DNA of 64,000 nt from Trileptium ribeirensis (Eukaryota; Nematoda; Enoplea; Enoplida; Thoracostomopsidae), in NCBI GenBank assembly GCA_030248225.1, contig JASANE010018619.1, forward strand, positions 26,824 through 90,823, given 5' to 3'. Position 1 is the stretch's first letter. Every line of letters begins with the position of its first letter. A model generated the notes under the pieces. The model had not been told where the DNA came from. It worked only from the letters and a program-made list of their open reading frames with translations, and searched no databases. Shown here in pieces: positions 44,901 to 56,900 of this stretch. The translations under genes and the position numbers were made by a program.

Positions 44901-47900
44901 GTCCTGAGAATTTCATTCAGTTAAGCCGTCAAACGACAACCCCGAGGACCGACCTCACGGTCCTTGGTATTTAACCAGATATTTTATTCTGCGGAACATT
45001 CCGGGATCAAGCTCAACTTTAGTGTCTATCCAATTAGTGAAAGACCAGTTTCGAAATGAATGCTTCGAACCTGAATGCAGTGTTAATGCCTAACTGCTGC
45101 TCATCCTACAACATCAACCCATTGCAGACGTCTATGTTATTTATTGTTTTTTATATTTCCGGAACAGAACCTTAACTTTTTGTTCAAGGTTCTGATCGTA
45201 TCGAGGCTAAAACAACTACAATGCAGTTGCATTTAGGTACAAAATATTAAGGTAAGGATAATGACAGGAATATGGTTACACGATCCAATTATAATCAGAT
45301 CAAAATTTGCCGTATTCCACGCCGAATCTCGCCGTTCTTGATACCGCTTTGGCTGAAGCTAGTAAGTTCAAAAGATTCTGACCATACATATAAGTTTTCT
45401 AACTTCAATAACACACGTTGCAGTTCAGAGCGACATGTTTTAGTGGTTCTCCTGTATTACAACCGTCACAAAGACTGCTTTGGGACATTACAAGCTTGAA
45501 GAGATGGGCATTCCGATGATTATGTCCAGAGAAACAACCGATCCGACTCAGAATTTTTGAGTTTGCATGGAAAGCTCACCAGACCTTGTCACATTGTGGG
45601 ATAGACGGTTTTTTAGTGGTTCTCCTGTATTACAACCGTCACAAAGACTGCTTTGGGACATTACAAGCTTGAAGAGATGGGCATTCCGATGATTATGTCC
45701 AGAGAAACAACCGATCCGACTCAGAATTTTTGAGTTTGCATGGAAAGCTCACCAGACCTTGTCACATTGTGGGATAGACGGTTTTTTAGTGGTTCTCCTG
45801 TATTACAACCGTCACAAAGACTGCTTTGGGACATTACAAGCTTGAAGAGATGGGCATTCCGATGATTATGTCCAGAGAAACAACCGATCCGACTCAGAAT
45901 TTTTGAGTTTGCATGGAAAGCTCACCAGACCTTGTCACATTATGGGATAGACGGTTTTCAGCTGTCTGCAACCTCGTGTGGATACCCACCTGGTAGAAAG
46001 CTCTCTAGCAGCCCACTTTAGTACCTTTTTATTATTTTATCGGGCCTCCACCCAAACCAAATAATATGTTCCTGAAGTGTCCGCACCCCACCCCCCACCA
46101 TTTAAAACAAAATATTTAATATTTTGTCTAGAAGCGAATATAGAAGCTTCGCCTGTGTCCCATGAAAATAATATGCTAAAAGTATTAATTCAACGATAGT
46201 ATTAATAGTAATTTGATTACCGCAATCCTGCTGCCGGGGTAGCAATTCTAATCATTTCATTCAAGTGTCAGGCCTACAAAAATTTCTAAAATTTTAAGAA
46301 ATAAATCCACTATAAGAATTTGTTTCAACGTTCTCCGTTATATTGAATGCACCAATGACTGTATTTCTACAATAAATACGACGACTTTCTAACTTAATAA
46401 AAACTAGTAACTCGCAAGTGAGGGTAAAACGGAGCTAATACGGTTTCATTTCTATGTTATCATTTCGTTTAATCACCTGTAGCAGGCAGCTTGATGTATA
46501 TACCACCCTAAAACCTCTTGATCCCTGAACCCAACGAAAAACGTAAAACCTAGTCGACCCTAAACCCATCAAAAACAACTGACAACGCATCATGTATCTG
46601 TGCTGGCCTCTATATAACCAAACCATCGTATTCAGCAACCCGAAAAACCTCTATATATATACACTATTTTTGATGCTATGTACCATGAAGACATGTAATT
46701 ATTGAAATCGTGTTCATTGACCGTAAATCCATTGAAAATTCATAAAAAAACTTGCAATATGTTGGACTCTAGATATCAAAAGCAATGTATCCAGCGCGCT
46801 TGATAATCGAATAGGCATTCATCATAAGACAAAAACAAGCAATAACACGGCGAAATATGAAAAATCACTATTTCTGGAAATGGGTCGATGAACCATATTC
46901 ACGACCACAGCGGGCCAGGGAGTGGTCCCACAAAAAGTCGTAGTCAGCAAAGTTGTAGGTCTCGATGAGCTGATGTCCACATTATACGATGATAAGCCTG
47001 TGTCGAGAGATATAGGTTGCGAAATAACCCTTAACGACATGTTTTTTGCCATTTTGTCCCGGAAGGTGGGCTCGGAGCTGTTCGCATTCAACTAAAGGGC
47101 ACATCCTCATCACTTTTGCTATCGAACAAACAATTCATCGAAATCCGTCCATTCGAAAATGAGTTATGAATACAGCGACAGACAAAAAATTTTCACAATT
47201 TTCCCCTTAACGCCCTCAGTGAAAATTCCGATCGCTCTTTTCCATTGTTTGTCAGTGTTGTGACCCATGTCATAATTTCTTACTTTCCAGGATAAATATT
47301 GAGCTTTCAAGTCAAATACCTATAAAATGCATACATGGGTTGTAACGGTAGGCTCGCGCATTACTGGACTAAACGACTTGGCTGTTTGATTATAACTCTA
47401 GTCCGGTTCCACGGTGAGTCTGAGGCAGCTCAAACCAAAGAGTTTATGTTCTCTGCTCAAGGCATCTACGAATTTCAATTTATTTCTATGGACGTGAGAG
47501 AAGTGTTCGATCCGATACGACGGTGATTTTTCGATTTAAAGGCTATATTTTTGATAAAAACAAGCAAGTAATGCGAGCAATCAAAAATTTACAAGAATTT
47601 TCAGAAACTAGATATGGTTCATTTTAATTTTAAGCATATTTTGTTTTGAACACATTCTATGACGTAAAAATTTTGCGTACAGCACTCTTTGTTCTAATTG
47701 GAATTTAACGGTATTGATAATTTTAACGGAATTGATAAAAACGATAAGAGACAAAAATGTGAAAACACCGAAAAACTTACCGAACATAACCGATCAGCTA
47801 TATATTCGCCACACTGTCGTGAAAGTGTAACGCCGCTGGTCTCTTGCTGCTCTCTTCTGCATTGTTGATCAGTGCCACTAGACGAGTCTTCCGGAGATCT

Positions 47901-50900
47901 ACCCCGGGATCGACAAATCGTTATTTTACCGACTTTAGGCGATATCCTCCGCTGTGGGGTACCGGCGATTTCGCCTTCTTCAAAGCCATCGAAGTCAGCT
48001 GCAGATTCGTTTACGTCTGCTGTTGGTGAGGTCTGGGCATGGAGCGGAGGCGTTCCTGGCTGAGCGCTATCGTCACTTGACACTAATTGCTGTATCTGAT
48101 CACCTCCTCTGGATGTTTCTTCAAATGATCCACGCGCATCACTGTTGTCGGTACCAGATCCTACAGTTCCAGTTCTCTTTTTATCATGGTTAGAGTTGGT
48201 TTCCAGGTTTGCTGGCGTTGTTTCACCACCACAACTACTACTAAGCTGTTCCTGGTATTTATCAAAAAGATTTTGTTGCATTTCGCCATGTTCCAACACT
48301 TTACCAGACGAAAGATGCACAGCTGCGGCACGTGGCGCCACGCCTGATCTACGCTCATCACTAGACGAATAAACCTCGCTTTGAGTCCTATCGAGATTCA
48401 TACTGGAATCAGAATTTCCTCTTGTTAATTTGTCCACCATCGTTATGGAGCTCTCTTCTATCCGCTGAGTACTTTCCAGGTTTCTAGACCAACCAGCAAC
48501 AGCCTGGTCACCGCTCGATGATGAAACGGAAGCGTCGGTGGCGGACATCCTGGATAACACCACCTGTGACGACTGTCGGCGTACGGCTTTCGCCACAGGT
48601 AGACCGAGGTGTTCGGTGCCGGCTTTGCCAGCCTCGATGTCGCTAATTCGAACGCCCGGATAGCAAATAATCGCCATATACCAGTGGTAGCTAAAATTGT
48701 TATTTTATAGGTACCAAAATTTGTTAAAAACCACAACGCACGAAACTAAACCTTTAAGCGATAATTTTTCAGTTCACCCAATTTGCTGTAATCCGATATA
48801 AATTTGTTGTGTGAAGTCAATGAATATAAAATATACTTGGGATTAACTTCCCGAATTGAAGTTTTAGTCATTTTTAGCCCTTTGAATGTGAAAAACCTTC
48901 AAAAACGCTGGAATTCAGTTCTTGGTAGTCGTACCACAAACTGATCTTATAAGATACAAACCTAAATTTATTTGATTACGTCACTCCTAATGCTAATCCA
49001 TATTTGATACAATCGAATTATCAAACAGCAGCGTCAAAACACCATTAATTACTTACTTCAAAACGCAATCCGACGATAATAATTATATAATAAATTACAA
49101 CTAGTCGGTAGTGGAACTACATTTGTGACCGGAGCTTGGGCTGTGGCATTACGAATGTACTCAATTTTATGTTCTTCAAATAACTACATTGCGTAGGGCA
49201 TAGGGCTTTATCATTGGTAAAAATATTATATTTGAATTCTTCGACCCAAAAAACCCTATAATGGTTTGATCGAAACGATTCTATTTCAATAAATAACACA
49301 AATATTGCAAAATTCTCTATTTTAGCTGCATAGGCTTAACTAATTAACCACTCAAAATTTTTCAATCCCAAATATCAGGTGCACAGTCTGACATGATAGG
49401 CTTCCAAACAAAAAAAGTTTTTTTAAAATCGAACGAACAAACGGACGGACATCGATCGTTTTACTCCCAGACAGAAAATAAAAACGCTTCGCTTGGCTTC
49501 GCCGAGCTCCGCTCAATAATACTATTAAATAATAGAGGAGTGATCAAACAATAATTTTAACGACTCAAGTGATATAATTTTACAATATCTACGGTCGAAG
49601 TCGTATTCTAATGACATATGACTATTTTATGATCAAATGCACATTAGGCAACAATGTTGTTCCAAATTTTTTGGCCCAATAATTTAATTTGCCATAATCT
49701 AAAATAACTATTTGAATACTCACTCATCCAGGCTCCGAAATTCTTGTACAGCAAGTACTATATTCAGCACTAGATAAAGCAACAACATACTACGAATGCT
49801 AAAAAAATTCCGACTAAATTCAACTGTGGAATTACAAACCAATTCGAGTTAGCGACCGCTTCTCATTGACACCAGATTCTCACCTACAACACTAATAGTG
49901 GTTAGACCTTCCAGAGTGTCCAACTATCTCAATTACCAAATGTGGTGTGACCAAAAATTATCCAGTAACTTTTCGGCTGGCAATGCCACCACATCTAGAA
50001 TCGAAAATGAGCGCACTCGTAATTAGAAAATTACAGTCACATCCAAAAGCAAGGGTGTTTTCGGTTAGCCCACATACCAGCCCAAAATGGTCAAATTAAT
50101 TAGAAGCTTCAGCGGTAATTTCTACCATTTGACTCAGCTCAACGACCTGCTTCAGAAAATGTCCATTTCGATCCTGCTTATAAACAATTTTTTCTTCATT
50201 ATTTATTAACCAAAGGTCCCCCGGGACCCAAAATTTTTGAGAATGTTTTCACAAAAAATGTATAATTTTATGCACCGTTCGAACCACATTGACAGCCAAA
50301 TCAGTTTAGTGCCTAACGACATAGGCTTACTCTTAGCATTTTACATAATTGGAAATAATTCCTTAGCCTAAGAAAAGATTGGGTTTGTTGTACCTTCGAC
50401 TCAGCTAGTTAATGCGATTCGAATGGTATATAAAACCATACGTTTATTGAGAATTTTTTCCGAAAATTTTAGTACCACCATGGAACTCGAGAAATCGAAA
50501 AAAAATTTCATGAACATGGTGGAAAATGGACTTTTCTGAACTAACTCACCAAGCTGGCACTAAAATTAAAGCTGTTCTTCAAAGTTGACCAATTTCGGGC
50601 CGAGGGGGGCTAATCGAATGTTCCAAAGTAAGTGTGCAAAAACACGGACAGAGACGGACAAAATTGTGTCCGTTACCGTCCATATGAAATTGTGTCCGTC
50701 CGAGTATGAACGAAATTGCATCATTCCCAGTCCAGACGAAATTGCGTTCGTCTGCGGCTGCCCTTACTTTTGTCCACGACTGTAATACAACTACATTGTT
50801 CCGAATTATATTCCACGGAAAAATATTTGTCTACGCTGAATACACTCACTCGACTCGTATAATAATAGTAGCACATTGCAGCTAGTCTTCCGACAGCTGT

Positions 50901-53900
50901 GCTACGCTGAACTTACTCGTGGTTAATCGGAATTACAACAAAGTCTTTGTCGAAGATATCAACGTTCTTCGTCCATTTCTTTACCCGAGCGTGGTTCTGC
51001 CGAGCTTTCCTAAAACCAAACAACTCCTACGAAAGTGAACTAATCACGACCAAATATTTAGCTCCGTAACAGTGACAACTGCGACTGATGAGAACAAACA
51101 GGGAGAAGCGCAAAGATTCATTCATCTCATTCGTATGAGCAATGACCATTAAATGATATGTAATTTTTGTAATTGTAAAAGTTCAATAAAATGAAAATAA
51201 AAACACAAAAGAAAAAATGAACTTTTTGTAAAGAAACAGAAAAAGTCAACCGGAAAATAGTTCGACTGATGAGAAAAACAGTAGCCCTAACTTCTGCTGT
51301 TGTAAAAATAATGTGAGACGCGCGTTAGAGTACAACAGTCGGCACTGTAAAATCATGGTAGGAAGTGATCGGAAGCCCAGTTAGCTTACAAACTGTGGAT
51401 CACCACCAGGCAGCCATTACCGAAATTATTTTTTTACAAAACACGTTGGCTTTGCAAACTTTGTCCTCCGAATTGCTACTTAAAGGTACTTGTTAGGATT
51501 CTCTGGTCTACGTGGGAGGAAAGGGTGTGCACGGCCACCAGAAGCCTACGTTTTTACACAACGCTTTGGCTTTGCAAACTTTATATTCGAAATTATAACT
51601 TCAAAAAAGCAGACTCGAGTAACGGTCTTGAGTTTTTCGACAAAAAACATCTTGTTTTGTTCTCACTTTCCAATAACGCGTCAGGCTACTTGTTAAGCCT
51701 TTCTCGGTTAAATGCAGGGAGCCAAGGTGGTGTGCACGGCCGCAAGGAGGGCATCACGGGCGGGACAACAGTAGGAAAGGGGCGGATATGTAAGATAAAT
51801 TTTAAAATATTATAAAACAAACTAGCCATAAACTATTGCTAAATTTTAGAAAAAGTATGTTTTAGATAATTTTAGTGTCAAACATAGACAGCTAAATAAA
51901 CAAAATAAAACGTGGCTTAAAACTCCAGAGACAAAATTTCAGAACTAGAGGGGCGGTCAGATAGGTTTGGAACCTACCCCCAAAACAGCGAGAACCCAGG
52001 CAGTCACAAGCGCAGTGAGTAGAAATAAAAGCTGTATGGCTGTCTGTGCATATTGCAAGATTCTAAATTGAGTTTCATGAACTCCTCCAAAGACCAGAAG
52101 CATAATGCGGTAAATTAAATCGCGGTAAATGTCAAGTAAGTTTTTTCTAGGGGAAGAGTGGGCTAGCACGGAAAAACGTAACGTACACAGTCAATATTTC
52201 GTCGAGGCCGTCGCCACCGTCTTCGATTTGTAAATGCTCCGCGTCGGTTGCCAATCCTTGAATGAGGCGCGTCCAAAAAAACGTGTTGAACACGTAGATT
52301 CGGTCCCGTCGCTCGGCTGGTATTAGCTCGTTGACACAGTACCTAAAACGAAACACAGCGATACCACTGACATTGAAAGTGTTATCATATGAACGGCCAG
52401 AGTAGTCCTAAAGGGAACTACGTTATTACGGTGAAAAAGGTCATCCTTCCTACAAGTGTTGAAGAAGACATTTCATTTATGCTTAGAGATATTAGTCTTA
52501 TACCAAGACCAAAGCACAAAAGAAAGTATACCCTTAGGGGAACTATATAGGCTGAATGACATTTAATGTGACAAAAAGTTTTAATTCGCGAAACCAAAAC
52601 TGGACACAAATAATTTTTAAACTCCCTGAAAAAAACCTGGGGAGATATCCATGGGGACCCCATGTTCATCTGCGGGGGAAACTCTCGACTAAGGCGATGG
52701 AGAAATTTCAATTTTTCGCGAATGTTTTTTGAAACATTTTTGCTACATGCAATCATTTCGGCATCGTATTATTAGGAGTCGTAACTGCCTTATTAAATCA
52801 CCCCGAGGCTACTAACACGTATTTCCCACCCCTAATTTTTGTATGTTCTGAATCAATGTTAAACATGGGGATTTCCTAGAATGTAGTGGGGAGAACATTT
52901 TGGCGAGTGGGGTGGCGGATTGGCCGAGTAGGGTATGCCCACCCTTTCATAATGGAGAGGCCAGCACCAGAGACCACACACACACTGGACAGAAATAGAA
53001 TGTAAACCTCCTATTCTTTAACATTCCTGGCCTGTTCACAGCCTTGTGGGGTGGTATTGACGTGGAACAGTGGGGTCCCCAGGTTCAGTCTAAAAAGTAA
53101 CGTTAAATGTGGGAAAAGTTTTGTTTCTTACGCTATAAATTTCCATATTTTCGGGTACTCTGAACATAGGAATTTTAATAAATTATAGATTTAGTAGAAT
53201 ATGGGGACTTCGAGTCAGTGAGGTAGAAAAGAGACATGGGAAAATTGTACCCACATCGAGGAGCATTTGAAAAATGGTTGTCCTACACTGTGAACAGGTC
53301 TGTATTCCAAAGCGTCTGACTGCTGACTACATCGACAATTCCACCGTAATTTATTAAGAAAAACCAGTATGCGATAAATCCTGGGCAACTGCGCATGTAG
53401 TAAAACATTGCTAATGTCAAAGATACTTTAGGAAAAATGACTTACAAATAATCAGGAAAAATTCTGCACAAACAAAATTCCACAACTTTCTAAATTTAGA
53501 ATAGCTAAGCCAAGTTTAAAGGCAGTAGAACTATAGTTTTCCGTCCGAAACTTTATTTCAGAACCATTTTAAACTATACTGAACCTCCACTTACTTGAGA
53601 TAAAAGTCAATGATCGTGTCATTAAGAAATTCTTCGTGGGTTAAACAGAAAGCATCTTCAGTAGATACCGATATTGCACCAGTTGTAGGCGGAGGCGGAT
53701 AGACAAATAGCCTGAAACAAAATAATAAGAGTGACAACAGAATGTAACGGAAAATATACACACCGAGGAAGGTGTTCAAGGAGGGGCTACCCGCTTCCTT
53801 CCGGAGACCTCAGACCCCATCCCGCGTCGAATGCGCGCCCGATAATTTTAGAAAAAATAGGGTGCGAAACTGCAAAAATGAAAGAGCTGCTAAGTTTCTA

Positions 53901-56900
53901 GGTGGACGGGGAAGTGAGGTGGTCAATTTTTAGAAGTCCCTGGAAGACCTTCCCAAGGCCCTCTGCCCTGTCGCCCCCGGCTACCTTTGAGACCTCGGAG
54001 TGTCAGCATGTATGAATTAAATTCAAATTAATATTACATAATAAAAATATTATCGGTCCAAAAATACAGAAACCAGATGAGGGCCTTACACAGGAATAAT
54101 GTAATGTATTGCGTCAGGCAACAAACGAAACGACCATGTCCAATTGGCCAACACTACATTATTGCAGTGTGTAAGGATAGTTTGCACTTGTAGTGCAAAC
54201 CGTATTTTAAACATTGCTGTCAAGAGTGCATTATGGAATTTTTGTAGAAGAGTATGACGTTCGGTCATACTCATGTACTATACCTTATAAAATGATGCGG
54301 TCGTTTTCGCGTTATCGCCACCCATGTAATGTATCTCCAATGTCTTTGGGAATATTGGCTACCCCCACTCCACAGGGTTTCTTGTGGCATACCAGCTATA
54401 AGGTCGCAATAGCCATAGAGACTAGAGCAAGAGGAGTAATCCCTGGTGCATCATACTCCTACAGCGTAGGTTTGCAAAGACTAAATTTCAGGGCGTTTCT
54501 TGGTCATCTGACAATGTGCCACAGCATCAGAGGACGTGGAAAGATTATGACATCTAACAAAAATATACCTAATCTACCAGTGTATCAAAGAAGGTCCTTG
54601 ACAGTCACTCACCAAAGACTAGACTCGGAACCAGGATGTCATGATTAATAGACAAACCTCACTCATCAGCACAAGAACCATTTTTATTCGCTTCGATGTA
54701 AAGGTCGTGAAGCAAAGTAGATAATCGATACAGAACAGATCTCACAACGAATCCTTGTGAATAAGAGATCAGACGACTAGAAAAGATTGAGAAGACGTTC
54801 GATATGCAGTGTTATGAATTTGAAAAACTGGAGTTTAGAATAGAGTAGTAAAATTTTTTTAGTGCAACAAATCCATTCCGGATCGTTTCGCCGTAGATTA
54901 TAATGGGCAACAGTATTGAACCCTCGGATTAAGCTCGTTATAGAAATTAGAGCAAAATTGTTGTCTTTGAATCAAATGCAAGAACCCTACTCATGGGTGA
55001 GTATACGTGTGTCTCTGATCGAGTACGTTTCTCATGAAACTAGAGCCAGGTATCAAACCACAGAAATCCTCGGATTTAGCTCGTTATAGAAATTAGAGCA
55101 AAATTGTTGTGTTTAAACTAGGGAACGACCGAATACCTAATTTCACCGAATACCGAATATTCGGCCCCTACTATTCGGCGGAATACCGAGTACCGAATAG
55201 TTGTTCGCAACACCTATGCATGATGAGAAATCTATAACTCTATAAATCCACCACTGTATGTACGTGCACCATGCAACAAGTCGTTTTGTGTTGTGTTGCT
55301 GAGTCAGCGATAGTTTTTGTTTGATGAATTTTTTTGCTTTGTGCTCTCGTTTGTTAAGTTGAAGTTATAATTTTCTTTTTTATTGATTTTTTATAACTTC
55401 ATTATCTGGACAACGGCGATAATTGGTGCGTGAAGCTATATCGTTAAAAAAGAACGGCTCAGTCCGTGATGTACGGGGCGGTAGACTTAGGGTTAGGCTT
55501 ATGTAGGTATGTAGAACGGCATAGCATGATGTCTCACTTCACATTCACGATGTGTCAAAGAAAACGAACAAATCCTGCTGCATTTAGACCCCAAAGTATT
55601 AATTTCATGTATATTGCCAACTATTCGGCCGAACACCGAATGCCGAATATTCGGTCATTCCCTACTTTAAACCAAATGCAAGCACCCTACTCATGGGTGA
55701 GTATACGTGTGTCTCTGATCGAGTACGTTTCTGATGAAACTAGAGCCAGGTATCAAACCACAGAAATCCTCGGACAATTATCGTCTGCCAAACTCGGCTT
55801 CTCCAAATAGCTGGAGTGTCCCGTCTAATCTATCGACCTCAACAAGGTTCCTTACGCAAATTTTAACTTCCACCAGTTCATAATACTTTCCCGCACGCGG
55901 TGGCGAGTTTTTATTTGTTACGCTAAAATGTGCAAATTTTTCACTATATTGGTTAAAACTCCCAGGGGCAAAAAGTAGTTTTAGTTTTTTCGTGTTACAT
56001 ATTCATAATTTGAGTCAGTCGTTAAACATATTTAATATTTTTGGCAGTTTTTCAGTACTTTATGTTCCTAAGTTGGGCAAATGGTCCCGATTTATTCATC
56101 AGTTCTGAACTGGGGCTCTACCACCAAGGTATAATTTTGGCAGTTTGGAAGAGCCAGCAACTTAGCGTTACCAACAATGACTTCGCTCAGGCGAAGTACT
56201 TATTTATACGGAACACGTCGTAAGCGAACTTCTGCCCCACCCTAACAACAAATATGGGCCTACAATAATTACTATTCTTCTTACGTCCGCCGGAAACTTA
56301 CACTCGGTTGTAGTCATCCAGCGAGAGCACCTTCCTATAGTATTTGTCGAGTACGCGGCGAATATGTTCGATTGAAATGTGTTGCTGCGAATCTTGACGC
56401 TCGAGGTATTTGGCAACCTGATCGGACGATGTCGTTAGCGATCGGTTACCGTTGTTCGACGACTCTAAAAACGAAAAACACAGACAAATCAACTGCAAAT
56501 AATAAAAGTCTAAGCACGGAAACAAAAATGGGGCGGATAGCAAACCATTTTCGTCATAACAGCAACTTGTACCACGAAAAAGTTTCATACAATATTATAT
56601 TAATATATACTGCATTTTTTCACAGAGCTTCATTATTCGTTCTTACTTTCAATATTAGCAACCTGGTTTCTCCACTCGCTGAAAATTTTGTCAGGGGGCA
56701 TGAGCTGAGATCCCCTGGCCTGACCGGGGGTGGGGAAGGGACACCGGTGGTTATAAATCTAAAACTTGTTAAAATTCAACGTTTTTCAGATAAACACTAA
56801 AATTATTGTTAATAAATAGCTTTAAAGACGGTGCAAACCGTCTCTAGTGGGGTTAAAACAAAGTTTTCAGCCAGATGTGTTGTTGAAATAAATCTGTCAA

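Noticed and set aside
46822..47091. Minus-strand 89-codon frame
   Set aside because: It falls in a dispersed repeat also present at 61600-61960, where the frame is not conserved.
54214..54648. Plus-strand 144-codon open frame
   Set aside because: No recognisable domain, lies in an intron of the minus-strand SUMO protease, and flanking sequence lacks clear splice or promoter signals.
55466..55810. Plus-strand 114-codon frame
   Set aside because: It runs from inside a non-autonomous hAT-type element across its boundary into the tandem repeat, so it cannot be an ancestral gene.
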